Counted from the first letter of the stretch, positions 27,330 to 36,192 are shown. The stretch is 64,000 nt of DNA from Streptomyces sp. Edi2 (GCF_040253635.1 NZ_JBEJGX010000003.1:8643501-8707500); one strand, 5' to 3'. Numbers and translations: made by a program. Notes: generated by a model not told the origin, from the sequence alone.

Positions 27330-28010
27330 TCATGCCGTTCCGTCCGCAGTGCGCGACAGGTGAAATGTGGCCGCCGCGACGATCAGCTCCACGCATGCGT
27401 CCACGCTGAAGGCGGTGGCATCGATCATGAGGTGATACAGGGCCGGATCATCACCGTCGGCGCCGTACGCCCTGTGGACGTACTCCCGTCGCGCCCAGTC
27501 GTTGGCCTTCACACGCCGCTCGGCAGTAGCACGGTCGACACCTTCGGCCTCAGCGGCCCGCGCGATACGCGCCTCCAGGGGCCCGCCCAGATACACGTGC
27601 AACGCTTGAGGCACCTCACCCAGCACGATCGCGCCGCCACGCCCCAGCACCACCCCGCCGGACCGGACGGCGTCGGCCATGAAGCGACGCATCTGCGCCC
27701 GCATCTCGCCCTCCTCCAGGAACCAGCGTTCCTGGGCCGGGCCGGCTGTCAGGCTGGGCGCCCTGCCCAGCAGAGCCAGCAGCCGGTGCCCACGGCTCAG
27801 CGGACGCTCATCGGCGGCGGCGACAACCTCCTCGGGCATGCCGGTCTGCGCGGCGACCGACGCGGGGATGGCGCGATCCAGGAAGTCCACGCCGAGCCGC
27901 TGCGCCACCTCCGGCCCGATGACGACGCCCCCTGTGCCGTACAGCGCGGCAAGTGTCACCACGGGAGGAGACGGCTTCGGATCCGAAGCCGTGGACGCAA
28001 GATCAGGCAT
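27330..28010 (-). CDS. Cytidylate-kinase-like family protein
   Basis: The protein has 226 residues from ATG 28010. Relevant segments are VTLAALYGTGGVVIGPEVAQ near the N-terminus, where a P-loop would lie (the usual Gly-Lys-Ser/Thr is not clear), SGGVVLGRGGAIVLGE near residue 117, LHVYLGGPLEARIARAAEAE near residue 137 and the lid-like WARREYVHRAYGADGDDPAL near residue 172. These match the cytidylate-kinase-like (AAA_26) group, whose substrates are unproven. It lies 40 bases upstream of uidA in the same direction, so it probably leads the operon. Confidence 0.75.
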   Translation of the reverse strand: MPDLASTASDPKPSPPVVTLAALYGTGGVVIGPEVAQRLGVDFLDRAIPASVAAQTGMPEEVVAAADERPLSRGHRLLALLGRAPSLTAGPAQERWFLEEGEMRAQMRRFMADAVRSGGVVLGRGGAIVLGEVPQALHVYLGGPLEARIARAAEAEGVDRATAERRVKANDWARREYVHRAYGADGDDPALYHLMIDATAFSVDACVELIVAAATFHLSRTADGTA

Positions 28011-28122
28011 ACTTGAAATTCTTCACAAAGCTCATGAATCCGCTACTTATATTGATTTCAGTCACAACTGGCACTTCTGGGCTGTCCGGTGTTTCCGATG
28101 CCGTCGTAGCGGGGGTCAGCAA
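28011..28122. promoter_or_regulatory. Divergent AT-rich promoter region between the kinase-like and zwf genes
   Basis: This 112-base spacer is distinctly AT-richer than its neighbours, above all at 28012-28060 (TGAAATTCTTCACAAAG, TACTTATATTGATTTCAG). The two genes read away from it, so both promoters should lie here. No -10/-35 pair was assigned with confidence. Confidence 0.55.
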
Positions 28123-29505
28123 TTGATCAAGATGTTGGTCCTGCTCGGTGCGACCGGTGACCTCGCGGGCCGGTTCCTGCTGCCCGCTCTTGCCGCACTC
28201 CGTGCCGCGGACCGGCTTCCCGACGACTTCCAGGTCGTCGCGGCCGCCCGCGAAGACCTGGGCGACCAAGCCTTCCAGCGCACCGCTGCGGAGAAGCTGG
28301 AGCGTCATGCCCCGGAGGTGCCGGCCGCGGCCCGCGCGGATCTCATCCGCTCGGTGCGCTACCGCCGAACCGAGTTGACGGACCCCGCGAGCGTCGGCGG
28401 CCTGCTGTCCGGCGTCAGGCAGCCGGTGGCGGTCTACCTGGCCCTGCCCCCCGGCCTGTACACGACGGTGGTGACCGCGCTCGGCGGTACCGGGCTTCCT
28501 GCGGGAAGCCGGATCGCCCTGGAGAAGCCCTTCGGCGAGGACCTCGACAGCGCCATGGCACTCAACCGGCTCCTCGACCGAGTGACGCACTCCGCCGGAG
28601 AGCAAGCGGTGTTCCGGGTCGATCACGTGCTCGGGCTGCCGACGGTGCAGAACCTGCTCGCGCTGCGCCTGGCCAACCGGGTCCTGGAGCCGGTATGGAA
28701 CAGCCGGCACATCGAGCAGATTGACATCCTGTGGGAGGAGGACCTGGGCCTGGAGGGCCGGGCGGGGTACTTCGACCGCTCCGGCACGCTGCGGGACGTG
28801 ATGCAGAACCACATGCTCCAGGTCCTGTCCCTCATCGCGATGGAGCTGCCGACGCGCCTCGACGAACAAGTCCTGCGGGACCGCAAGCTCGACGCCCTGC
28901 GCTCCGTGCGCCCTCTGCGCCTCGACGAGGCGGCCTCCCGCACCCGTCGCGCCCGCTACACCGCCGGCCGCCTCCCCGATCCGGCAGGCGGGGCCGGGCG
29001 CGCCGTCCCCGCCTACCAGGACGAGGACGGCGTCGATGCGGCCCGCGGCACCGAGACCTTCGCCGAGATCGTGCTGGACCTCGACAGCGAACGGTGGTCG
29101 GGCACCCGGTTCCTGCTCCGGGCCGGAAAAGCGCTGCACCGCCGTCGAAAGCAGGTCACGGTCCGCTTCCGGCCGGCCGAGCACCCCTCGGCTCACAGGG
29201 CTCCGGCCGACGAACTGCGGATCGGCCTCGACGGCCCCGAGGATCTCGCCCTACACCTGACCGGAGGCGTGTCCCTGAATCCGCAGAGCTGGGCGCCGGT
29301 GACGTTGACCGCGCCGCCTCCCGCGGCCGACCTGCCGGCCTACAGTCACGTTCTGCTGGACGTCCTGTCGGGCGGCAGCACGTTGTCGGTCCGCGGGGAT
29401 GAGGCCGAAGCGGCCTGGCGCGTCATGACGCCGGTACTGTCAGCCTGGAACGCGGGGCTGGTACCGCTGGAGGAATACGCCGCAGGAAGCGCGGGACCGC
29501 CCTGA
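28123..29505 (+). CDS. zwf: Atypical glucose-6-phosphate dehydrogenase
   Basis: The protein has 460 residues from TTG 28123, which has GGGGG at proper distance; ATG 28132 is an alternative. The N-terminal Rossmann motif LLGATGDLAGRFLLPAL and the EKPFG motif are present. The active-site signature reads FRVDHVLGLPTVQNLLALRL where canonical enzymes have DHYLGKETVQN: the His is kept, but Lys after Gly is Leu and Glu is Pro. Canonical enzymes use that Lys to bind substrate phosphate, so the substrate or affinity may differ. The enzyme class makes 6-phosphogluconolactone and NADPH. The SMP-30 lactonase and gluconokinase lie within 5 kb. Confidence 0.85.
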   Translation: MIKMLVLLGATGDLAGRFLLPALAALRAADRLPDDFQVVAAAREDLGDQAFQRTAAEKLERHAPEVPAAARADLIRSVRYRRTELTDPASVGGLLSGVRQPVAVYLALPPGLYTTVVTALGGTGLPAGSRIALEKPFGEDLDSAMALNRLLDRVTHSAGEQAVFRVDHVLGLPTVQNLLALRLANRVLEPVWNSRHIEQIDILWEEDLGLEGRAGYFDRSGTLRDVMQNHMLQVLSLIAMELPTRLDEQVLRDRKLDALRSVRPLRLDEAASRTRRARYTAGRLPDPAGGAGRAVPAYQDEDGVDAARGTETFAEIVLDLDSERWSGTRFLLRAGKALHRRRKQVTVRFRPAEHPSAHRAPADELRIGLDGPEDLALHLTGGVSLNPQSWAPVTLTAPPPAADLPAYSHVLLDVLSGGSTLSVRGDEAEAAWRVMTPVLSAWNAGLVPLEEYAAGSAGPP

Positions 29506-29528
29506 CGCCCGGCGGGCACCATTGGTGG

Positions 29529-30704
29529 TCAACGCCAGCGTCGCCGTCGGTCCGCCGGCTTGCGAGAGCGTAGACGGTGGATCCCCGCCCGGCGTGGCAG
29601 GCGGGGAAGGTGGAAGTCTTCCGGCGGTGCGATTGCCCGCGGTTTGCCGGCGCTCTGCTGAAGCACGGCGGAGGCTTCCTTGGGGTCAGCGCCGGCGAAG
29701 ACCATGATGTCGAGGCAGAGGAACTGCACGCCGGCCGTCGCTGCTTCCCGCTCCATGGAGGGCGCAGGGGTTTCACCGGCCCGGCGGGCGACGGTGAAGG
29801 CACGGTCCACCGCGCGTTGGCGGATTTGGTGACTGCCCAGGTCTGTCGAGAGGTCGGTGATCGCTGCGGCCAGCTCCCGCACAGCCTGCGCGAGCCTGTC
29901 CTGCCCGGGCAGATCGGCGCTGACAGCGGTGCGCATGAGCATCAGGCAGCTGGACCCAAGCAGCTGGATCTGGGCGGCCTCCTGGTTCGTCCATGCGGCG
30001 GCGGGGCGCCGGTAACGCCAGATCAGCGAGTGGCCGGCGACCCGGGCGCCGGCCGGTCCAGCCCTGCCCACCTCGGCGAGGTGTTCCCGCACAGTGGACA
30101 TGCACCCGATCAGCCCCGCATGCAGCTCCTCGTCGTACGTGCCGCGCTCGATCGCCTCAGCCGTCAGGCGAAGACCCTCGGCCATGGTTGCCAGCGCTGC
30201 CCTCTCCGCCCGGCGCACCAGGGCCAGTGGTTCGGGAGGGAACAGAACCTGGGTGAACACCAGCGCCACCCCGGCACCGATCAGCGCGTCGGTCAACCGG
30301 TTCACACCAGCCCCGCCGTCGGCCGCGGCGATGGTCAGGATCGCCCCGGCGGCGGCCTGGACGCGCATCAGGCGATTGGCGCCCAGTGCCTGGGCGATGA
30401 CCAGCGCGACGAAGGTGGCTAGCGCCAGGCTGTCCCAGTCGCTTCCGAGGATCACGACCGTGCATTCTCCGATCGCGATGCCGATGCACACCCCGAGGAG
30501 CAGCCGCAGGGCGTTGCGGCCCCGTTCACCTCGCCCGAAGTTGAGAGCGACCACTGCGGCGATCGGAGCGAAGAACGGAGCATCGTGATCGCCGGTCCGG
30601 ACGGCGATCACCCAGGCCAGCGTGGCCGCTGCCGTTGCCTGGACCAGCGGCCAGGTCTCGGCGAGCCACGTCCGCACCGCTGCGGTCGTGCGCGAACGGG
30701 CCAT
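29529..30704 (-). CDS. FUSC-family membrane protein (aromatic-acid-exporter-like)
   Basis: The protein has 391 residues from ATG 30704, with GGGAG at good distance. The N-terminal half has about six hydrophobic helices (residues 12-155) with APFFAPIAAVVALNFGRGER and GRNALRLLLGVCIGIAIGEC, as in FUSC proteins. The C-terminal half is soluble and helical (LATMAEGLRLTAEAIERGTY). Family members include fusaric acid and aromatic acid efflux pumps; the substrate here is unknown. It is convergent with zwf and divergent from the SMP-30 gene across 87 bases. Confidence 0.82.
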   Translation of the reverse strand: MARSRTTAAVRTWLAETWPLVQATAAATLAWVIAVRTGDHDAPFFAPIAAVVALNFGRGERGRNALRLLLGVCIGIAIGECTVVILGSDWDSLALATFVALVIAQALGANRLMRVQAAAGAILTIAAADGGAGVNRLTDALIGAGVALVFTQVLFPPEPLALVRRAERAALATMAEGLRLTAEAIERGTYDEELHAGLIGCMSTVREHLAEVGRAGPAGARVAGHSLIWRYRRPAAAWTNQEAAQIQLLGSSCLMLMRTAVSADLPGQDRLAQAVRELAAAITDLSTDLGSHQIRQRAVDRAFTVARRAGETPAPSMEREAATAGVQFLCLDIMVFAGADPKEASAVLQQSAGKPRAIAPPEDFHLPRLPRRAGIHRLRSRKPADRRRRWR

Positions 30705-30791
30705 ACGGCGATCTCCCGGTTCAGGCACCATGACACGTAAAGAACAGAAAGCACTATCCGCCTAAAGTAGACGTTTCGTCGGGAGGCGCCG

Positions 30792-31643
30792 ATGCGTGTG
30801 GAACAGGTGACAGACCCGATCGCCTACCACGCCGAAGGGCCCGTATGGTCGCCGCTCTGGGGCGGCCTGCGCTGGGTCGACATGTTGGCCGGAGACGTGC
30901 TGTCCCTGGCCGACGACAGCACCGTCACCCGCCATCACGTGGGCCATGTCGCCGCAGCGATACGGCCCCGCCGCCAGGGCGGCGCGGTCATCGGAATCGA
31001 GCGGGGCTTCGCCCTGGAGGACGCCGACGGCACCCTGACGCACCTGCCCCCGCTGTGGGACGAGGACCGCGGGATACGCATGAACGAGGGCGGCTGCGAC
31101 CCAGACGGCCGCTTCTACTGCGGCTCCATGGCCTACGACAAACGCACCGGCGCCGGCAGCCTGTACCGGCTGGCGCCCGACGGCACCGTCACGGTGGTCT
31201 TGACCGGGGTCACCGTCTCCAACGGGCTGGAGTGGAGCCCCGGCGGCGCCCACGCCTACTACAACGACACACCTACACATCGGATCGCCGTGTTCGATTA
31301 CGACCCCGGCTCCGGCCTGAGAGGGCAGCGCACCTTCGTGACCATTCCGACCGAGGCCGGGCGCCCGGACGGGCTGACCGTCGACGCCCAAGGCGGCGTC
31401 TGGGTGGCCCTCAACAACGGCGGAGCGGTGCGACGCTACTCGCCCGCGGGCACCCTCGACGAGGTGATCGAACTGCCGGCGAGGAAGGTCACCGCCTGCA
31501 CGTTCGGTGGGCCCCACCTGGACGAGCTGTTCATCACCACCTCCCGGGAAAATCTCGAGCCTGCGGAGGACCCGCTGGCAGGCTCACTGTTCCGGGCACG
31601 AGTCGACGTCGCCGGGCTGCCTGTCCGGGAGTTCGCAGGATGA
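30792..31643 (+). CDS. SMP-30/gluconolactonase/LRE-family protein
   Basis: The protein has 283 residues from an ATG behind GGGAGGCG. Metal-binding residues of the six-bladed propeller are visible: Glu in HAEGPVWSPLWGGLRWVD near residue 14, Asn in VSNGLEWSPGG near residue 140, and Asp in GRPDGLTVDAQGG near residue 192. FYCGSMAYDKRTGAGSLYRL is a family-typical stretch. Such enzymes hydrolyse gluconolactone and related sugar lactones. With the dehydrogenase at 33077 and the kinase at 32531 it would complete glucose to 6-phosphogluconate. Normal length. Confidence 0.88.
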   Translation: MRVEQVTDPIAYHAEGPVWSPLWGGLRWVDMLAGDVLSLADDSTVTRHHVGHVAAAIRPRRQGGAVIGIERGFALEDADGTLTHLPPLWDEDRGIRMNEGGCDPDGRFYCGSMAYDKRTGAGSLYRLAPDGTVTVVLTGVTVSNGLEWSPGGAHAYYNDTPTHRIAVFDYDPGSGLRGQRTFVTIPTEAGRPDGLTVDAQGGVWVALNNGGAVRRYSPAGTLDEVIELPARKVTACTFGGPHLDELFITTSRENLEPAEDPLAGSLFRARVDVAGLPVREFAG

Positions 31644-31850
31644 GCCAGCCCTGCCGAGGGCGCCCACGCATACGTCAAGGCTTCGGCGCCGCGTTACACG
31701 GTCTGCCACGGCGCTGTCATGGGGTCCCGCGAGTGAGCAGCGGCCTGCTTGGGAGATGCACCGTAGCCGGACGCCACAGTGGTTCGCATCGCGCGCGTGC
31801 GGTACTCGCAACCTGTCCGCGCCACATCTGGGAACAGTCCACGCGCCCGA

Positions 31851-32252
31851 ATGTGCCGGTGGCTGACGAGAGGCACGTCTTGGTGGTCGCGCGAACCGAA
31901 GGACGATGAGCGCGCATTCGCTCGGATCGAGCAACGTCTGGCAGATGATGATCCGGAGCTGGCACGGCGCATCGAATCGCTCAACACGCATTTCACCGAG
32001 CTGGCTGGTGACGACCGATTCCCGGACCGCAGGGGCGTGGACCCAGTCGCCGGGCGTACCGACGAAGAGGGGGCCACCGATCCAGTCCTCGATGGCGGTG
32101 AAGAGCACTCATGGACGGTCAAGGTCGCTGTGGCACTGGCCATCCTGGCCGCCGTCGGGCTGCTGCTCACAGCGATCCTCTCAACGCCCAGCGGCGGTGA
32201 GCACCAGCCGCCCCAGCCGTACGGGCTTGCTCAGCCAGCGGCACGTCCTTGA
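31851..32252 (+). CDS. DUF3040-family protein, start uncertain
   Basis: About 133 residues from ATG 31851. The DUF3040-type part starts at SREPKDDERAFARIEQRLAD near residue 13 and continues with DDPELARRIESLNTHF, then an acidic linker and one hydrophobic helix (VKVAVALAILAAVGLLLTAI), ending Pro-rich. Other DUF3040 proteins start close to SREP, but no start codon stands there in frame, and ATG 31851 lacks a ribosome-binding site. The 5' end may have mutated. Function unknown. Confidence 0.6.
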   Translation: MCRWLTRGTSWWSREPKDDERAFARIEQRLADDDPELARRIESLNTHFTELAGDDRFPDRRGVDPVAGRTDEEGATDPVLDGGEEHSWTVKVAVALAILAAVGLLLTAILSTPSGGEHQPPQPYGLAQPAARP

Positions 32253-32270
32253 GGGCGGCCCGGATTAGGC

Positions 32271-32530
32271 ATGAACGCGGATGAGAAGGACGCAGAGGGG
32301 AGGGCTGCCGTAGACCGTGGTGCGCCAGTGGTGGACCTGTTCGAGGCAGTGGCCCGGTCGGCGTTCCCCACCTCACCGTGGCGGGGGAAAACTGCCCTTC
32401 GGCCATACCGCCGGGACCCTAGCGGATGAGGCGTCGCTCGTGGTGCTGGGTCATCGACACGACAACGGCGGCAATGCCTCTACTTGGCAGGCAGTTCGCA
32501 GGTCATAGGCGGCTGCGCAATGTGAACGGT
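32271..32530 (+). other. Remnant-like region, possible universal stress protein scrap
   Basis: A short ORF from ATG 32271 gives 52 residues with no recognised family. A second frame a little further on reads TLADEASLVVLGHRHDNGG, which resembles the late strand of universal stress proteins. Neither is convincing as an active gene. Confidence 0.25.
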
Positions 32531-33040
32531 TCAGGAGGCAGTGACGGCGGCATGAGCGAGGGCAACGGTCTCCTGCGGGGTACCGTCGATCGGGATAGCC
32601 GCGCCAGCTTCATCGTCGCCCAGCAGTTCAAGGTCGGCAAACTGCGTATCGAGCAGGCCGGGCGGCATGACGTGGCCCTGCCGCGCTGCGGTCCGCGCAG
32701 CAATCAGCTCAGGCGAGCCATCGAGGTGGAGAAAGAAGACGTGCGGCGCGGCGGAAGCCAGCCGGTCACGATAGCGCCTCTTCAGCGCCGAGCATGACAC
32801 CACTCCACCGTTGTCCGCGTGCTCGGTCAGCCATCGTGCGATCTCGTCCAGCCAGGGACGGCGGTCTTCGTCATCGAGCGGATGGCCGGCTCGCATCTTC
32901 GCCACATTGGCTGCGGGGTGGAAGTCGTCCGCCTCGGCGTATGGAACACCGAGGCGCTGTGCCAGCAGTTGGCCCACCGTGGTCTTTCCCGAGGCCGAGA
33001 CGCCCATGACCACGACCAATGGAGCAGTGTTGTGAGGCAT
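32531..33040 (-). CDS. gntK: Gluconokinase
   Basis: The protein has 169 residues from ATG 33040. It opens with the P-loop VVVMGVSASGKTTVGQLLAQ, then YAEADDFHPAANVAKMRAGH, LDDEDRRPWLDEIARWL and VVSCSALKRRYRDRL, the ordered signatures of GntK-type gluconokinases, followed by FLHLDGSPELIAARTAARQG and MPPGLLDTQFADLE. It phosphorylates D-gluconate to 6-phosphogluconate with ATP. It is followed by the glucose-dehydrogenase-like gene in the same direction upstream (36-base gap), so the two may be co-transcribed. Confidence 0.94.
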   Translation of the reverse strand: MPHNTAPLVVVMGVSASGKTTVGQLLAQRLGVPYAEADDFHPAANVAKMRAGHPLDDEDRRPWLDEIARWLTEHADNGGVVSCSALKRRYRDRLASAAPHVFFLHLDGSPELIAARTAARQGHVMPPGLLDTQFADLELLGDDEAGAAIPIDGTPQETVALAHAAVTAS

Positions 33041-33076
33041 CCGTCCAGGCTAGGGCCTGCCTTCGGATCTTGCCCG

Positions 33077-34123
33077 TTACAACTCGATGAGCACCTTGAC
33101 GTCGTCCGATTGTGGCGTGACCGCTTCCATCGCGCGCTCCAGCGGAACCCGCCGGGTGATCAGGCGCTCAAGCCATGACAGGTCGGCTTGGGCCAGCGCC
33201 TCGGCAGCCTGGCGGTAGTGCCGCAGGTTGGCGTTGACCGAGCCCACCACCGCGTCGTTCTGCAGCACGATCTCCCTGTTGATAGCGCCCGCGTCCACGG
33301 TCACCCTCCGGCCGGCGGGCGACACACCGGTCAGGCACACCACCCCGTAGGGCGCGGTGCCCGTCAACGAGGCAAAGACGAGCTCGCTCGCGCCCGTCGC
33401 CTCGACGACGACATCCGGGCACACGGTGGAGATCACCTGATCGATGTCCTCCGCGTGGTATGCGGCACCCAAGTCCCGTACGAGAGCGGGCTTGGGCCCC
33501 TCGCTCACCCGGTCGAGCACATGCACCTCCAGTCCGCGCTGCGTGCCCAGAAGGGCAGCCAGCAGACCAATGGGCCCGGCACCGGTCACCAGAACACGGC
33601 GCGGCTCGAACCACGAACGGGCACCGACACGCTCCACCTGTTCCCATGCCTTCGCCACCACGGTGGTGGGCTCCATGAGCACACCGACGTGCTCCAGATG
33701 CGGCTCCAGCTTCACGGCGTAGTCGGCCTCCACGCACCACGCCTGCGCGCCGTAGCCATCGATCTCTTTGATACCGCGTTCGGTGTAGCGGCCGTTGCGG
33801 CACATGTCGAACTCCCCGCGGGCGCAGGCCCCGCACGGCTCGGGGTCCGGGCGGCGCACCACCCCGGCGACCAGGTCACCGGACGAGAACCCGCTGTCGA
33901 GAGGCGCCTGCCGCACCCGCCCGAGGGACTCATGCCCGAGCACCAACCACTCACGGCCCGGCGGGGCCCAGCCGTACTCGCCTCGGACGATCTCCCTGTC
34001 CGTTCCGCACACCCCCACCGCCAGGCCCTGCACCAACAGCTCACCAGCTGCCGGGACGGCCTCCGGCACATCCCGGACCTCAACGGATCCCTCTGCGCCG
34101 GGCCGCACCGTCAATGCACGCAT
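33077..34123 (-). CDS. Zinc-dependent glucose 1-dehydrogenase-like enzyme
   Basis: The protein has 348 residues from ATG 34123 (MRALTVRPG). It is of the medium-chain type: GVCGTDREIVRGEYG with the catalytic zinc Cys, LVLGHESLGRV with the His and Glu pair, the structural-zinc cluster DPEPCGACARGEFDMCRNG, and the cofactor motif VTGAGPIGLLAALLGTQRG. The layout with RGIKEIDGYGAQ and LEPTT-like VLMEPTTVVAKAWEQV matches archaeal-type glucose dehydrogenases. These oxidise glucose to gluconolactone with NAD(P)+. Neighbouring lactonase and gluconokinase genes support that role; another polyol is possible. Confidence 0.82.
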   Translation of the reverse strand: MRALTVRPGAEGSVEVRDVPEAVPAAGELLVQGLAVGVCGTDREIVRGEYGWAPPGREWLVLGHESLGRVRQAPLDSGFSSGDLVAGVVRRPDPEPCGACARGEFDMCRNGRYTERGIKEIDGYGAQAWCVEADYAVKLEPHLEHVGVLMEPTTVVAKAWEQVERVGARSWFEPRRVLVTGAGPIGLLAALLGTQRGLEVHVLDRVSEGPKPALVRDLGAAYHAEDIDQVISTVCPDVVVEATGASELVFASLTGTAPYGVVCLTGVSPAGRRVTVDAGAINREIVLQNDAVVGSVNANLRHYRQAAEALAQADLSWLERLITRRVPLERAMEAVTPQSDDVKVLIEL

Positions 34124-34386
34124 CGCCAACCTCGTCCCACTCGTCCGCCGGCGCCTCAAATCCGTGCGCGCCGCTGCTTTCGATCTGTCCCTCTTTGAGG
34201 TGTGTCCCGCTCAGAGGTTTTCAGCACCAGATGGTCAGGCAGGAGGGACGCGTCCGTGGGCTGCCCTCCTGCCACCCGGAAGGGATAGGCGGCCAGGTGC
34301 TGGTGCGCGCGACGTTGGTGATCACGTGAAGGCCGGCGGTCGTCTCGACGATGCCCACCTACTGGTTGAGGGCGGTCCCCGGACAC

Positions 34387-35334
34387 CTAGCGCGTGCGAA
34401 GCCCGGAGGCTGTATGAGCGGGAGGTTCCGCATCGTCCGGCGGCAGCCAGGCGTTCGGCGTCGCGCCTCGGCCGCTTGGGGCACGAAGTCGGTAGCGCAG
34501 GTAGAGGTATGAGTTCTGTCGACGGGCGCTGATCAGATCCGTCCACACCGGCTGGTTCGGCAGCAGTTCGAGTCCGGAGATCACCCCGGGCCGGGAGGTG
34601 CCGTCCCGGCCGGCGAGCACGGGGGATGTCGTAAGGAACAGCTCATCCAGCAGGCCCTCGCCGAGGAGGTGACCGATGAGCTGCGGCCCACCCTCGGTGA
34701 GGACCGCAGTGTGGCCCTGGGCGTGGAGAGCCGCGAGGACGTCGGCCATGCGGAGGCCGGATCCTTCGACCGCGGTGAGTATCGCGCAGGCTGGTGGCAG
34801 GCGTCCCTCTAGTCGGCTGGCGCCATCCGCGGTGGTGGCCACGAGCGCGCCCGACTGCAGCGCTGGGTGCTCGGTGGGCACATTCCCGCTCGCCGTGACC
34901 ACAACCAGTTGCGGTTGGGTGGCGCGTTTCAGTCTGCGTCGTAGCTCGACGAAGTGGGGTGCGGCGTGCGGACAGACGTGGTCGGGGGTCCACTGGTGGC
35001 GGGCTGTGGCTCGCAGTGTTCCGGCTCCGATGAGTACCGCGTCGGCGCATGCCCGCAGCAGTCCCATCACGAAGCGGTCCGCGGGTTCACGCCCGCTGAT
35101 CGCTGAGCCGGAGGAGGGGTATTCGGGGCCGAGGGCGACCACTCCGTCAAGTGAAGTGACGAAGTTCGCGTACACGCAGGGCGTTGTGAAGCCCAGGTCG
35201 CCGCCGTACGCCGTGGCGAGCGTGGCAGGAAGACCAAAGCCGGGCTGTCCGGCCTCCTCGTACAGCAGGTCCAGGCGTTCCAACGAGCGTGTCTGTGTTT
35301 CGCCGGCGGGGTGTGCGGTGTTGTCCTCAGCCAT
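34387..35334 (-). CDS. RibD C-terminal-like (pyrimidine/dihydrofolate reductase-type) protein
   Basis: The protein has 315 residues from ATG 35334, overlapping the end of folE by eight bases. It has the RibD_C fold pattern: YANFVTSLDGVVALGPEYPS, DRFVMGLLRACADAVLIGAG, TLRATARH, PQLVVVTASGNVP, and the late VLTEGGPQLIGHLLGEGLLD and ELFLTTSPVLAGRDG. Such enzymes reduce riboflavin or pterin intermediates with NADPH. There is no deaminase domain. Tight overlap with a GTP cyclohydrolase I gene suggests action on a GTP-derived pterin. The last 40 residues are Arg/Pro-rich and may be an extension. Confidence 0.8.
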   Translation of the reverse strand: MAEDNTAHPAGETQTRSLERLDLLYEEAGQPGFGLPATLATAYGGDLGFTTPCVYANFVTSLDGVVALGPEYPSSGSAISGREPADRFVMGLLRACADAVLIGAGTLRATARHQWTPDHVCPHAAPHFVELRRRLKRATQPQLVVVTASGNVPTEHPALQSGALVATTADGASRLEGRLPPACAILTAVEGSGLRMADVLAALHAQGHTAVLTEGGPQLIGHLLGEGLLDELFLTTSPVLAGRDGTSRPGVISGLELLPNQPVWTDLISARRQNSYLYLRYRLRAPSGRGATPNAWLPPDDAEPPAHTASGLRTR

Positions 35335-36040
35335 GTTCGGCCAGGCCGCGTTGGCCGCACAACGTGGAGAATTCGGCGCGCAGTTGCGGATCTTCGTCGT
35401 AGGTACCGCGCCAGTGGGTGGTGCGGGTGCTGGACTCGATCTCCCGTACTCCGCGCATCTGCGTGCACAGATGCACTGCTTCCAGGTGGACCGCGACGCC
35501 GTGTGGCTGCAGGATCTGCTGCAACGATTCGGCGAGCTGGCGGCCGATGCGCTCCTGCATCGAGAATCGGCGGGCGAACAGCCGCACCAGCCTGGTGAGT
35601 TTGGACAGTCCGAGGATGTGCTCGTGCGCGATGTAACCGATGTACGCCTTGCCGAAGAAGGGCAGGCTGTGGTGCTCGCACAGGGAGAAGAACGGGATCG
35701 GCCCTTCGACGATTTGGCTGATCCGGCAGTCTGAACCGCCATGGCATTCGGTCTCGAAGGCGGTGACCAGCTTTTCGTCGCCTTCGTACCCGCTGGTGGC
35801 GTCGAAGAGGGCACGCAGGAAGCGGTGGGGTGTGTCGGCCGTGGCTGCTGCCCCGGCGGCCAGGCCCAGCGCCTCGAAGATCTCCTTGAGGTAGCCCTCG
35901 AACCGCTGCCACTCCTCGGGGGTGATCTGCCGCGGCGACACGGCTGCCCACTCCACCTCATCCGTGAAGGGTATGAGGCCTTCACCGACCAGCCCTGCGA
36001 CGGGCGGGGGACCATTCATCTGCGGCAGTTGATCATTCAC
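35327..36040 (-). CDS. folE: GTP cyclohydrolase I
   Basis: The protein has 237 residues from ATG 36040. Diagnostic motifs are RFLRALFDATSGYEGDEKLV, the zinc-binding FSLCEHHSLPFFGKAYIGYI, HILGLSKLTRLVRLFARRFS and QERIGRQLAESL, and the second zinc Cys in VHLCTQMRGVRE. The enzyme converts GTP to 7,8-dihydroneopterin triphosphate and forms a decamer. Streptomyces keep another folE in the folate operon as a rule, so this copy, coupled to a RibD-like reductase, is likely specialised. About 50 N-terminal residues are extra compared with short forms. Confidence 0.92.
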   Translation of the reverse strand: MNDQLPQMNGPPPVAGLVGEGLIPFTDEVEWAAVSPRQITPEEWQRFEGYLKEIFEALGLAAGAAATADTPHRFLRALFDATSGYEGDEKLVTAFETECHGGSDCRISQIVEGPIPFFSLCEHHSLPFFGKAYIGYIAHEHILGLSKLTRLVRLFARRFSMQERIGRQLAESLQQILQPHGVAVHLEAVHLCTQMRGVREIESSTRTTHWRGTYDEDPQLRAEFSTLCGQRGLAEHG

Positions 36041-36192
36041 ATGCGGCCTCGAGAATGAGGAACGTACATCTCACTGCGCTGGACGTATCCATTATCGACC
36101 GCTTTCTGCATGAGTGCTGCCTGGGGACACGATGCCTCTGCGCCAGCGCTGTGAGGCGGCGAGCGCATCCCCGTGTCGTTTGCGCCCAACTG

